From NCBI RefSeq assembly GCF_001936595.1, contig NZ_MLBG01000005.1, positions 32,288 through 96,287 on the forward strand: a DNA stretch of 64,000 nt. Reading direction: 5' to 3'. Under the pieces are notes generated by a model that ran no database searches, was not told where the DNA came from, and was given only the letters and a program-made list of their open reading frames with translations. Each line of letters begins with the position of its first letter. Position 1 is the first letter of the stretch. The DNA comes from Desulfovibrio sp. DV (GTDB taxonomy: Bacteria; Desulfobacterota; Desulfovibrionia; Desulfovibrionales; Desulfovibrionaceae). Position numbers and translations under genes: made by a program. Positions 28,403 through 36,738 of this stretch are shown here, in pieces.

Positions 28403-29137
28403 ATGTCGAAGAAAGAAGATCCAACAGCGTTTCGTCCCTTTGCCGGCGTCTTCAAGGGCGTTAAAGTGGCCCGAAAAAAAGACCTGCCGCCGGCCGTGGC
28501 CAAGGCCGTGGCCGCCGCTTCCAAACCGGCCCAGCCGCAACAGGCCGACGAATCGGATTTTTTGCGGGCCATGAACGGCGTGGCCAAGCTCGATCGGGAG
28601 AAAAGCGGCGGCCGCGACATCCGGCCGGTGACCCCGCTGCCGCCGCCGCCCTCGCCGGCCGATGAAGAGCAACAAGCCCTGGACGCCCTGCGCGATCTGG
28701 TGGCCGGCCGGGTGGAATTCACCCTGGAATACAGCGACGAATACGTACAGGGCTTTGTCAACGACCTCGATCCCAAGATCTACCGCCAATTGCGGGCCGG
28801 CCAGTTCTCCCCCGAAGCCCACCTCGACCTGCATGGCTTTACGATTGACCAAGCCAAGCTCACCCTGCTCCACTTCGTGCGCGAACACTATATGGCCGGC
28901 AAACGCTGCCTGCTTGTCATCCCCGGCCGGGGCTCCAATTCACCCGGCGGCCTGCCGGTGCTCAAGGAAGAACTCAAATCCTGGCTCACCCACGACCCCC
29001 TCAAACGGGCGGTCCTGGCCTTCAGCACCGCCCTGCCCCGCCACGGCGGCACAGGCGCACTCTACGTGCTGCTGCGCAAATTCAAAAAGACCAAAGGAAA
29101 AGTGCGCTTCGAAAAGGACTGGCCGGACTTCGGCTAG
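28403..29137 (+). CDS. Smr-domain protein
   Basis: The 244-residue protein starts MSKKEDPTAFRPF. The first 90 residues are a low-complexity Ala/Pro segment. The C-terminal Smr domain has LDLHGFTIDQAKLTLLHFV, the CLLVIPGRGSNS loop and the HGGTGALYVLLRK signature of Smr endonuclease domains (MutS2/YdaL type). A nuclease or RNA-quality-control role is known for relatives. The stop is followed by a purine-rich tandem repeat and a type B 3'-end element. Confidence 0.88.
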   Translation: MSKKEDPTAFRPFAGVFKGVKVARKKDLPPAVAKAVAAASKPAQPQQADESDFLRAMNGVAKLDREKSGGRDIRPVTPLPPPPSPADEEQQALDALRDLVAGRVEFTLEYSDEYVQGFVNDLDPKIYRQLRAGQFSPEAHLDLHGFTIDQAKLTLLHFVREHYMAGKRCLLVIPGRGSNSPGGLPVLKEELKSWLTHDPLKRAVLAFSTALPRHGGTGALYVLLRKFKKTKGKVRFEKDWPDFG

Positions 29138-29157
29138 GCGTGGCGTGAGAGAGAAGG

Positions 29158-29195
29158 CGAGAGGGAAGGTGAGAGGGAAGGTGAGAGGGAAGAGG
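29158..29195 (+). repeat. Short tandem repeat in 3' leader of the Smr gene
   Basis: The 12-bp purine unit GAGAGGGAAGGT is repeated three times, the last copy imperfect, directly after the Smr gene and in front of the type B repeat. It is an expanded form of the purine leader seen before other copies. Confidence 0.75.
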
Positions 29196-29200
29196 AAGAG

Positions 29201-29351
29201 TGCCTCCGGCGGCCGGGGGGATGATCCCCCCGGACCCCTGCAACGAAAGAAGTGTGTAAAGGGGTCTTGGCGTTGGCTGGTAATTCGGTCGGCCGGGGAC
29301 CGGAACAGCCGAAGCATGCCCTTGATCCGGGCCACCGTCGCTCCGGTGGCC
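29201..29351 (+). repeat. 3'-end hairpin repeat, copy 8 (type B, full length)
   Basis: GCCTCCGGCGGCC, arms CCGGGGGGAT / ATCCCCCCGG (29213-29233), ACCCCTGCAA, then a body with TCTTGGCGTTGGCTG, an inner GGTC...GACC pair and CTTGATCCGG, ending in the hairpin CCACCG/CGGTGG (29332-29349). The body aligns with copy 10. Confidence 0.8.
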
Positions 29352-29361
29352 GGACGGCGGG

Positions 29362-30027
29362 TCAGCCGCCCCGGCGGGGGGCAGCGGGCGGAGTCGGGGC
29401 CGGAACGCCTTTGCGGGGCGCCCAGGTGCGGGCCATGGCCTGCATGGACTCGATCTGGCGCTTGGACAGGGTGGCCTGGATCTGGTCGCGAAGGGCCGTG
29501 GCCGCAGCCTTTTCATCCTCCGGCAGGTCGGCGGCGGCAACAGCCAGCAAGGACCAGAAATAAGCCTTGACCGGGTTGGCTTCGATGCCCTTGCCGTAGA
29601 GTTGCAGGGTGGCAAGCAAATACTGGGCCCCGCCCTTGCCGCCAAGGGCCGCGTCGGTGAGCTGCTTGACCGCCTCTTCGAAATTCTGGGGCACGCCCTG
29701 GCCGTAATAGAAAAGCTTGCCCAGGCAATACTGGGCCTCGGGACTGCCGGCCACAGCAGCCTTTTTAAACCACTCCGCCGCCTTGGCATAATCCTGGGCC
29801 ACGCCCTGGCCGGTATAGTACATGGCCGCGATCTGGTTTTGCACCGTCGTGTCGCCGGCCATGGCCAGGGGCAGAAATTCCTCGAAAGCCCGCGAATAGT
29901 CCCCATCCCGCCAGGCCGCCCGGCCTTCCTCCAGCCCGGCCCGCACCGGCCCGGCCTGGACCAGACAGACCACGGCCGAAAGCGCGGCAACCCCGGCCCG
30001 GATAAAACGCAACCCGGCCTCAGCCAT
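29362..30027 (-). CDS. Sel1-repeat protein, secreted
   Basis: The 221-residue protein starts MAEAGLRFIRAGVAALSAVVCL with a signal peptide (cleavage near GPVRA). It contains about four Sel1/TPR-like helical repeats, such as QNQIAAMYYTGQGVAQDYAKAAEWFKKAA and QYCLGKLFYYGQGVPQNFEEAVK. Sel1 repeats mediate protein contacts. The C-terminus is Pro/Ala-rich. It overlaps the upstream permease gene by 8 nt and is probably cotranscribed with it. Confidence 0.8.
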   Translation of the reverse strand: MAEAGLRFIRAGVAALSAVVCLVQAGPVRAGLEEGRAAWRDGDYSRAFEEFLPLAMAGDTTVQNQIAAMYYTGQGVAQDYAKAAEWFKKAAVAGSPEAQYCLGKLFYYGQGVPQNFEEAVKQLTDAALGGKGGAQYLLATLQLYGKGIEANPVKAYFWSLLAVAAADLPEDEKAAATALRDQIQATLSKRQIESMQAMARTWAPRKGVPAPTPPAAPRRGG

Positions 30028-31132
30028 TGCCGCCCCCCTGCTCTGCCGCCTGCGGCGTACAGGGTGGTTCCGGCACGCTGGACGAACTTTCCAGATCCAC
30101 CCCGAGGATGACGTAGCGCAAAATGAAGACCGACACCGGCACGCCGAGCACCATGCCCCACAAACCGAAAAGCTTGTGCCCGACATAGAGGATCATCAGC
30201 GTAATGAGCGGACTGATCTTGAACATGGCGGCCACAATGCGGGGATTTAAAATATAGGTCTCAATGGTGTGGACGATGATGATCATGAAAATGGCCCACA
30301 GGGCATGGTTGGGCCCGGTGGTGTTGACGGCCACCAGGACGATGGGGGCCGAGGAAATAAAGGTGCCGAGCACCGGGATCAGGCCGCAAAAAAACACCAC
30401 CGTGGAGAGCAGCCCCACCGGCTCGATGCCGAGAATATACATGCCAAGGGCGGTCAGCAGGGTGTTGAGGCCGGCAATCATCATCTGGGCCCGAAAGCCC
30501 ATGCCGACCACGATGGCAAAACGCACCACGCTCCTGGCCGTGACGTCGTAGATGTCACGCAGCCGGGACTCGCGCAGGGCAATGGTCTTGGCCTTCAGGT
30601 TGGGGAAATCGAGCATGATGAGAAAACTGAACAGCGTGCCCAAAAGAAAGGTCGAGACGTAGGTGCTAATCTGGTTGAAGGAATTGACAGCCAGGGAAAA
30701 AAGCGTCTCGGCCTTGACCCCGACCAGGGCTTCCAGGGCTAGGTAGTCCTTGACCTTGGAGATGGGCGCAGCCATGTCCGGGGCAATCCAGGCCCAGTTG
30801 TCCAGGTGCTTGCGCAGGGTCTCCAGGGTGTCGGGCAGCTTTTTGAGGAACGACGAGGACTCGGCTCCGATCTTCGGCACCACCGTGGAAATGATGGTCA
30901 GGACCACGGCCAGAAAGACAATATAGACAACGACGGCCCAAAGCACCCGGGGCCACCGGGTCTTGGCAGCCAGCCGTTCGATGGGGCCGTTGAACAGGAA
31001 ACACAGGATATAGGTGATAAAGACCAGCCCGAACAGGCCGTAGTAACTGGTCAGCCACACCAGACCGAAAAAGGCTGCCCATATGGCCAGGGTCTTGTTG
31101 GTGCGAAAAATCTGGGCGATGTCGAATGGCAT
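30020..31132 (-). CDS. AI-2E (PerM) family permease
   Basis: The 370-residue inner-membrane protein starts MPFDIAQIFRTNK and has about eight hydrophobic segments, including LAIWAAFFGLVWLTSYYGLFGLVFITYIL. The typical family end motif is present: ETYILNPRIVAAMFKISPLITLMILYVG. The family includes transporters of autoinducer-2 and Na+/H+ antiporter-like members. The substrate here cannot be assigned. The long open N-terminal extension upstream of this ATG is not supported. Confidence 0.85.
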   Translation of the reverse strand: MPFDIAQIFRTNKTLAIWAAFFGLVWLTSYYGLFGLVFITYILCFLFNGPIERLAAKTRWPRVLWAVVVYIVFLAVVLTIISTVVPKIGAESSSFLKKLPDTLETLRKHLDNWAWIAPDMAAPISKVKDYLALEALVGVKAETLFSLAVNSFNQISTYVSTFLLGTLFSFLIMLDFPNLKAKTIALRESRLRDIYDVTARSVVRFAIVVGMGFRAQMMIAGLNTLLTALGMYILGIEPVGLLSTVVFFCGLIPVLGTFISSAPIVLVAVNTTGPNHALWAIFMIIIVHTIETYILNPRIVAAMFKISPLITLMILYVGHKLFGLWGMVLGVPVSVFILRYVILGVDLESSSSVPEPPCTPQAAEQGGGNG

Positions 31133-31217
31133 AGGTCCGCCTGGGTAGCACGTTTCAGGGTGGGCGACAATCGCGGACAGGCCCGGTCTGGCGACGCCCC
31201 GGGCGTCGTGGCAGACG

Positions 31218-31460
31218 TTATTTTCGCAGCAGCCACAGGAGCAGACTGGCCAGGGCGCTGACCACCAGACAGCTGACCCACGGGAAATACACGGAAAACC
31301 CCTCGCCCTTGACGCGCACGTCACCGGGCAGCCGGCCCAAAGGCAGGCGTTCGAGCAGGCTTCGCACCACGCCCGGCCGCTCCGCCAGCATAAACACAAG
31401 CCCCAGGGCTGCAAGCAGCACCCCGACGATCAGAAGCATCTTGCCGGTTGTCGCGAACAT
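31218..31460 (-). CDS. DUF2905 small membrane protein
   Basis: The 80-residue protein starts MFATTGKMLLIVGVLLAAL. It has two membrane helices (about 7-25 and 55-77) separated by the family signature LGRLPGDVRVKGEGFSVYFPW. Function is unknown throughout the family. It is upstream of the AI-2E-type gene on the same strand. Confidence 0.85.
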   Translation of the reverse strand: MFATTGKMLLIVGVLLAALGLVFMLAERPGVVRSLLERLPLGRLPGDVRVKGEGFSVYFPWVSCLVVSALASLLLWLLRK

Positions 31461-31524
31461 GCGTATGTCCCCTTGTCCCTTTTTTCCCAGGGACGCTATC
31501 CTACATAAAAAGGACCGAAACGCC

Positions 31525-32664
31525 TTGAACCTACCCCCGTTTCGTCTGGAGCGTTTTTTCGCCCGCCACGAATTCACCGCTCCCTATCTGCTGTGTGTCT
31601 CCGACGGCGAATCGTTAAGCGTGGCCGAACTGCTGGCCCTGGCGCCCGGCGGGGCCGAAGGGCTTGGCGCGGTCCACCTGGGCTACACCGATTCCAAAGG
31701 TTCGCCGGCCCTGCGACAGGCCATTGCCTCGCTGTATACGACCATCGAGCCTGAGGACGTGCTGGTCCATGTCGGGGCCGAAGAGGCCATTTACACCTTC
31801 ATGACCACGGCGCTGACAACCGGCGACACCCTGGCGGTGACCACGCCATGCTACCAGTCCCTGTCCGACATCGCCACCGCCCTGGGCTGCCGGGTGGCGC
31901 CCTGGCGCTGCGATCCGGCCTGCGGCTTTGCCCCGGACATGGCGGCATTGGAGCCGCTGCTAGGTGCCACGACCAAGGTCCTGGCGGTCAATTTTCCCCA
32001 CAATCCCACAGGCTACCTGCCCACTCCGGAAGCCTTTGCGGCCATCGTCGCCACGGCTGCGGAGCATGGCGTACGGGTCTTTTCCGACGAGGTCTACCGT
32101 TTCTCGGAAGCCGCGGGCGTTCCCGCCCTGCCGGCGGCCTGCGACCTCGATCCCCGGGCCGTGTCCCTGGGGGTCATGTCCAAGTCCTTCGGCCTGGCCG
32201 GCCTGCGGGTGGGCTGGGTGTGCTGCCGGGACCGGGAGATGCTGGCCCGCATGGCCTCGGCCAAGGACTACCTGTCCATCTGCGGCTCGGCCCCATCGGA
32301 ATATCTGGCCACCTGCGCCCTGACCGCCCGGGAAACACTGCTTGCCCGCATGGGGACGCTCCTTGATGCCAACCGCCGGCTGCTTGGGGAGTTTTTCCTG
32401 GAGCACGCCCATCTTTTCCATTTCGTGCCCCCGCGCGGGGGCCTGACCGCCTTTCCCGGGCTTTGCCAGGGCAGGGCCGATGTCTTTTGCCGGGAACTGC
32501 TGGCTGCAACCGGCGTCCTGCTCCTGCCCGGCAGCCTCTATGGCGAAGACTGGCCGGAACACTTCCGCATCGGCTTTGGCCGGGCCGATTTTGCCGAAAA
32601 CCTCGAACGACTGGCGGCATTTTGCCAAAATTGGGACCCGGCGGCGGCCGGCCGGCCGGTCTGA
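31525..32664 (+). CDS. PLP-dependent class I/II aminotransferase
   Basis: The 379-residue fold-type I enzyme starts at TTG (LNLPPFRLERFFARHEF) with AAGGA about 10 nt upstream. It contains VNFPHNPTGYLP, VFSDEVYRFSE (the Asp contacting the PLP nitrogen), and the Schiff-base Lys in LGVMSKSFGLAGLRVGWV. Related enzymes include capreomycidine synthases and general amino-acid aminotransferases, so the substrate is open. It lies just upstream of an amino-acid uptake operon, fitting amino-acid metabolism. Confidence 0.8.
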   Translation: MNLPPFRLERFFARHEFTAPYLLCVSDGESLSVAELLALAPGGAEGLGAVHLGYTDSKGSPALRQAIASLYTTIEPEDVLVHVGAEEAIYTFMTTALTTGDTLAVTTPCYQSLSDIATALGCRVAPWRCDPACGFAPDMAALEPLLGATTKVLAVNFPHNPTGYLPTPEAFAAIVATAAEHGVRVFSDEVYRFSEAAGVPALPAACDLDPRAVSLGVMSKSFGLAGLRVGWVCCRDREMLARMASAKDYLSICGSAPSEYLATCALTARETLLARMGTLLDANRRLLGEFFLEHAHLFHFVPPRGGLTAFPGLCQGRADVFCRELLAATGVLLLPGSLYGEDWPEHFRIGFGRADFAENLERLAAFCQNWDPAAAGRPV

Positions 32665-32791
32665 TTTACAGGGTTTTATGCCCGGCCTGTCTTGAATTTT
32701 GCAGAAGATTCGGACACAAGGGCGTGACACGTTCACGGCGTTAAGGGTACGTTCCCTTGTTATTTGTCACCTCCAACCCCCGGAGTCTTCC

Positions 32792-33532
32792 ATGGTCAAA
32801 AAACTTGTCCTGGCCCTCGTGCTTGTCGCCATGACCGCTTCGCCGTCCCTGGCCAAAACCATTGTCTTCGCCACCGACGCCACCTGGCCGCCCATGGAGT
32901 TCGTGGACAGCAACCACAAGATCACCGGACTGGCCGTTGATCTCATGGAAGCCGCCGGCAAGGAAGCGGGCTTCACGCCCGAATTCAAGGCCGTGGCCTG
33001 GGACGGCATCTTCGCCGGACTGGCCGCCGGCAAGTACGACGCCATCTGCTCTTCGGTCACCATCACCGACGACCGCAAGAAAAGCATGGACTTCTCCACT
33101 CCCTACATGACTGTCAAGCAGGCCCTGGTCATCCCCAAGAAGTCCGATGCCAAGTGCATCGAGGACATGAAGGGCAAGACGCTTGGCGCCCAGATCAGCA
33201 CCACCGGCCACTTTGCCGTGAAAAAGTCCGAAGGCGTCAAGGACAAGTCCTATGACGAAGTCGGCCTGGCCTTCGAAGACCTCTTCAACGGCCGCATCGA
33301 CGGCGTTGTCTGCGACGATCCGGTCGCCAAGCTCTATGCGCTTAAAAAGGACAACTACAAGGACGCCCTGAAGATCGCCTGCATCATCCCGGCCGACGAC
33401 GAGATGTACGGCGTTGCCGTGAAAAAGGGCGACAAGGAAACCCTCGCCCTGATCAACAAGGGCCTCGAAGCCGTGAAGCAGAAGGGCATCGAGAAGGAAA
33501 TCCTCAAGAAGTGGCTCGGCACGGCTGAGTAG
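32792..33532 (+). CDS. Amino-acid ABC transporter, periplasmic binding protein (system 1)
   Basis: The 246-residue protein starts MVKKLVLALVLVAMTASPSLA with a signal peptide cleaved before KTIVFATDA. It is the family-3 solute-binding fold: TDATWPPMEFVD, DLMEAAGKEAGF, WDGIFAGLAAGKYDAICSSVTITDDRKKSMDFSTPYM. CGGAG precedes the ATG. It heads the operon with permease and ATPase. The ligand is probably a polar amino acid. Confidence 0.92.
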   Translation: MVKKLVLALVLVAMTASPSLAKTIVFATDATWPPMEFVDSNHKITGLAVDLMEAAGKEAGFTPEFKAVAWDGIFAGLAAGKYDAICSSVTITDDRKKSMDFSTPYMTVKQALVIPKKSDAKCIEDMKGKTLGAQISTTGHFAVKKSEGVKDKSYDEVGLAFEDLFNGRIDGVVCDDPVAKLYALKKDNYKDALKIACIIPADDEMYGVAVKKGDKETLALINKGLEAVKQKGIEKEILKKWLGTAE

Positions 33533-33553
33533 CAAACCGGCAATGCCGACACC

Positions 33554-33580
33554 GTCCGCCGGCCCTTTGGGCCGGCGGAC
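33554..33580 (+). other. Intercistronic hairpin after binding-protein gene
   Basis: GTCCGCCGGCCC and GGGCCGGCGGAC form a perfect 12-bp stem with a TTT loop, 22 nt after the binding-protein stop and without a T run. It probably protects the upstream mRNA 3' end and lowers downstream expression, giving excess binding protein. Confidence 0.75.
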
Positions 33581-33601
33581 GCCCTCGAGTGGACAAGGCT
33601 C

Positions 33602-34411
33602 ATGAAACACCAAGGCAAGTGTCCTGTGGAAGAACCCCAGGTCGTCATCGACGTCGGCGACGGGGCGGCCATTCCCAAACCCTCAGACAAAGGGCTGGTT
33701 TCAGCCTGGCGGCTGTCGTTTGCCGGCGCACTCATCGTGCTCGGCTACCTGCTCGTCTTCCACCCCGATCCGTATCTGCGCATCTTCAAGTTCATCCCCG
33801 ACGGCATTCTGATCACCTTCCAGGTGACCGTCTGCTCCATCGCCCTGGCCCTGGTGTTCGGACTGATCACCGGCCTTGGCCGCATTTCACGCAACAAATA
33901 CGTCAATCTCGTGGCCTCGACCTATGTCGAGATCGTGCGCGGCGTGCCGCTTTTAGTCCAGCTCTTCTATATCTACTACGCCCTTGGCCGCATCGTGCAG
34001 GTGCCCGACCTGCTGGCCGCCGTCCTGTCCATGAGCGTGTGCTACGGGGCCTACATGGGCGAAGTGTTCCGGGCCGGCATCCTGGCCATCCCGGTGGGAC
34101 AGACCGAAGCGGCCCGCTCGCTTGGGTTCAACCGGGCCCAGACCATGTACCACGTCATCCTGCCCCAGGCCTGGCGCACCATCTTGCCGCCGGTCGGCAA
34201 CGAGTTCATTGCCCTGCTCAAAGACACCTCCCTGGTTTCCATTCTCGGCGTGGCCGACCTGCTGCGTCGCGGCCGGGAATTCGCCTCGGAGTCGTTTATG
34301 TATTTCGAGACCTTCACCATGGTGGCCGTGGTCTACCTGATCATCACCCTGGTTCTCTCCAAGCTTGTGAGCATCATGGAGGAGCGTCTGTCGCACCATG
34401 TCAAACGATAG
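33602..34411 (+). CDS. Amino-acid ABC transporter permease (system 1)
   Basis: The 269-residue HisM/GlnP-type inner-membrane protein has a 40-residue cytoplasmic N-terminal extension before TM1 ([15 protein letters not shown]). The ATPase-contact EAA loop reads [27 protein letters not shown], and [18 protein letters not shown] follows. It is one of a presumed homodimer, as no second permease gene is present in this operon. Its end overlaps the ATPase gene by 14 nt. Confidence 0.92.
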   Translation: MKHQGKCPVEEPQVVIDVGDGAAIPKPSDKGLVSAWRLSFAGALIVLGYLLVFHPDPYLRIFKFIPDGILITFQVTVCSIALALVFGLITGLGRISRNKYVNLVASTYVEIVRGVPLLVQLFYIYYALGRIVQVPDLLAAVLSMSVCYGAYMGEVFRAGILAIPVGQTEAARSLGFNRAQTMYHVILPQAWRTILPPVGNEFIALLKDTSLVSILGVADLLRRGREFASESFMYFETFTMVAVVYLIITLVLSKLVSIMEERLSHHVKR

Positions 34412-35138
34412 CCCGATCATCCGCATAGCGGACGTCAGCAAGTATTTCGATGCAGTGGCCGCCTTGTCCCATGTCAGCCTGGACGTGGGACAAGGAGAGA
34501 AAGTCGTCATCATCGGCCCGAGCGGCTCGGGCAAGTCGACGCTTTTACGCACGATCAACCGGCTCGAAAACATCAGCGCCGGCCGGATTGTGGTTGACGG
34601 CTTCGATCTTGACGACAAGACCGTGGACATCAACAAGGTGCGCATGGAAGTGGGCATGGTCTTTCAGAGCTTCAACCTCTTCCCGCACAAGACCGTGCTG
34701 CAAAACCTCACCCTGGCCCCGATAAAGCTCAAGGGCATGGATCCGGCGGAAGCCGACGCCATGGCCCGGCGGTTGCTCGACAAGGTGGGCATCCTGGAAA
34801 AGGCCGACGTGTTTCCGGCCAAGCTTTCGGGCGGCCAGCAGCAGCGCGTGGCCATTGCCCGGGCCTTGGCCATGAGCCCCAAGATCATGCTTTTTGACGA
34901 GCCGACCTCGGCCCTTGATCCGGAGATGATCGGCGAGGTGCTCGACGTCATGGTCAAGCTCGCCCGGGAAGGCATGACCATGGTCTGCGTCACCCACGAA
35001 ATGGGCTTTGCCCGGGAAGTGGCCGACCGCATCGTCTTCATGGACGAGGGGCAGATTCTCGAAATCGCCACGCCAGCGGAGTTTTTCACCAGCCCCCGCC
35101 ATCCGCGCACCCAAAAATTCCTGGAACAGATTCTCTAG
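34398..35138 (+). CDS. Amino-acid ABC transporter ATPase (GlnQ/HisP type, system 1)
   Basis: The 246-residue nucleotide-binding subunit has Walker [17 protein letters not shown]-loop [13 protein letters not shown], signature [15 protein letters not shown], Walker [15 protein letters not shown] and the switch His in [11 protein letters not shown]. It is last in the operon and a clear terminator follows. Confidence 0.95.
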   Translation: MSNDSPIIRIADVSKYFDAVAALSHVSLDVGQGEKVVIIGPSGSGKSTLLRTINRLENISAGRIVVDGFDLDDKTVDINKVRMEVGMVFQSFNLFPHKTVLQNLTLAPIKLKGMDPAEADAMARRLLDKVGILEKADVFPAKLSGGQQQRVAIARALAMSPKIMLFDEPTSALDPEMIGEVLDVMVKLAREGMTMVCVTHEMGFAREVADRIVFMDEGQILEIATPAEFFTSPRHPRTQKFLEQIL

Positions 35139-35158
35139 CCCGTGCGACTTTTATTCGC

Positions 35159-35197
35159 CAAAAGGCTGCCCCCGGAAACGGAGGCAGCCTTTTTTGC
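35159..35197 (+). terminator. Terminator of ABC operon 1
   Basis: AAAGGCTGCC and GGCAGCCTTT form a 10-bp stem around a loop of about 11 nt and run into six T, 22 nt past the ATPase stop. Confidence 0.92.
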
Positions 35198-35245
35198 CTG
35201 GTGCGCCGCAGGGCGTCGCCGGGGCATCGGCCTGGAGCGACAGGC

Positions 35246-35860
35246 TTACTGCTGCCGGCTGCACGGCCCTTCGTGGCCTTCGTGGCTGCCCTGGCGTTCG
35301 TAGTCAGTGAGATAATCCAGAAGTTTTTTGGTCGTGGCCGCGGTCTGGCTGTCGCCAACGCCCTCAAAGCCGGCAATGGCCCGATTGTACCAGGACTTGG
35401 CCGCTTCCAGATCGCCAAGCAGGTGGCAGATGATGCCGAGCTGGTGGCTGGTCTTGGCCTCGCCAACGACGTTGCCGTGCTTTTCCTCGAGAGCCAGCGC
35501 CCGCACGTACCAATCCCGGGCGGCCTCGTAGTCCTCGCCAAGCTGGGCCACCACGCCGAGCTGGTGGCAGGTGACGGTCATGCCGCCGTCGAGGTCTTCG
35601 CGTTCGCTGATGGCCAGGGATTTTTCCAGCCACTGCCGGGCCTCTTCCAGGTCGCCGGCTTCCTGGCTGGTCAGGCCCAGGTTGTGGCTGGTCATGGCCA
35701 CGCCGATGTCGTCGCCAAGGGCAGTGAAGGCGGCCAGGGCCTGGGTGAAGCCGTCTTTGGCGGCCTCAAGTTCCTTGCGTTCCAGGGCTTCCAGGGCGCT
35801 TTGGTGCAGGGCCTCGGCCTTGGCCGCTTCCGGGGAAAGGGCGTCGTCTGGTGTGTTCAA
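35246..35860 (-). CDS. Tetratricopeptide repeat protein
   Basis: The 204-residue soluble protein starts at TTG (MNTPDDALSPEA...) with AGGAGG 6 nt upstream. It carries four TPR-like units of about 40 residues, e.g. MTSHNLGLTSQEAGDLEEARQWLEKSL and KTSHQLGIICHLLGDLEAAKSWYNRAI. The last residues are His/Gly-rich. It is a likely protein-interaction adaptor with unknown partner. It stands alone between the ABC operon and a ferredoxin gene. Confidence 0.8.
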   Translation of the reverse strand: MNTPDDALSPEAAKAEALHQSALEALERKELEAAKDGFTQALAAFTALGDDIGVAMTSHNLGLTSQEAGDLEEARQWLEKSLAISEREDLDGGMTVTCHQLGVVAQLGEDYEAARDWYVRALALEEKHGNVVGEAKTSHQLGIICHLLGDLEAAKSWYNRAIAGFEGVGDSQTAATTKKLLDYLTDYERQGSHEGHEGPCSRQQ

Positions 35861-35980
35861 GGCGTCCTCCTCGCCGCTCTGGCGCGGATCAGGCGCACCG
35901 GCCGGCGGTGGTTGCGTTTATGTCTTGGCTGACCGACCTTGGTGCCGTGCAGCGGCTTGTCCGGTCAAGCCTTTTTCCGC

Positions 35981-36496
35981 TCAGGCTCCGGGTTCCGGCT
36001 TGGCCTTGGGCGGGCGCAGGAAATCGAGCACCCGTTTTTCCGCCTCGCCGGCCGCCTCGTCGCCAAGCCCCGCCGCCTCGTCCCGGGTGACGTAGTGGAT
36101 GGCTCCGCAGGGGCACATTTCGGCGCAGGCCGGCTTTTTGCCGCGCTGGCGGCGGGAGGCGCACAGGTCGCACTTGACCACGGTCACCCCCTTGTCGGTC
36201 TCGAAAATGGCCATGTAGGGACAGGCCAGCATGCACTGGCGCGATTCACAGCCCCGGCACAGCATCGGGTCGAGCACCATGGCCCCGTCCACGTCGCGCA
36301 CAATCGCCCCGCGCTTGCAGACCTTGGCGCAATTGGGTTCGGCGCAGTGGCGGCAATACAGCGGCGCCATGAACCCGGAAGCGGCCCGGATCATGTGGAT
36401 GCGCGGCATATCGCCCACGAACCGGCAGACATACTCGCATGTCTCGCAGCCGATGCACTTCGAATAATCAATAAAAAGCGTCTTCCCGTCATCCAT
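35981..36496 (-). CDS. Four-cluster 4Fe-4S ferredoxin subunit
   Basis: The 171-residue protein starts MDDGKTLFIDYSKCIGC. Cysteine motifs are CIGCETCEYVC, CRHCAEPNCAKVC, CRGCESRQCMLAC and CDLCASRRQRGKKPACAEMC, the HycB/DmsB pattern of electron-transfer subunits with up to four [4Fe-4S] clusters. It lacks a Tat signal, so it is cytoplasmic. A GltD-like flavoprotein gene lies just upstream on the same strand, and I infer the two form an electron-transfer pair. Confidence 0.88.
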   Translation of the reverse strand: MDDGKTLFIDYSKCIGCETCEYVCRFVGDMPRIHMIRAASGFMAPLYCRHCAEPNCAKVCKRGAIVRDVDGAMVLDPMLCRGCESRQCMLACPYMAIFETDKGVTVVKCDLCASRRQRGKKPACAEMCPCGAIHYVTRDEAAGLGDEAAGEAEKRVLDFLRPPKAKPEPGA

Positions 36497-36661
36497 CCCG
36501 CACACTCCCCTCCCGCCTGCCGGCGCAGCACTTGCTCTTCCCGCCCTGCCCCAGGCAATAATGCAAAGGGGCGTCTTTCCCGCTGGCCGCCGCAGCCGGC
36601 GGCTCGTCCTGTCAAGCGACCGTATGCCAGCCAGGGCCAGGGCACCCTTTACAAACAACTT

Positions 36662-36708
36662 CCCCTTTGCAGGGGTCCGGGGGGATCATCCCCCCGGCCG
36701 CCGGAGGC
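36662..36708 (-). repeat. 3'-end hairpin repeat, copy 9 (type B)
   Basis: Downstream of the GltD-like gene on the minus strand: GCCTCCGGCGGCC, arms CCGGGGGGAT / ATCCCCCCGG (36677-36697), ACCCCTGCAAAGGGG. A partial body follows towards 36590 with GGTCGCTTGACAGG, recalling the far end of copies 3 and 10. It separates the flavoprotein gene from the ferredoxin gene. Confidence 0.85.
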
Positions 36709-36738
36709 CTCTTCCTGCCTTTCTTCTCTTTTCCCCAC

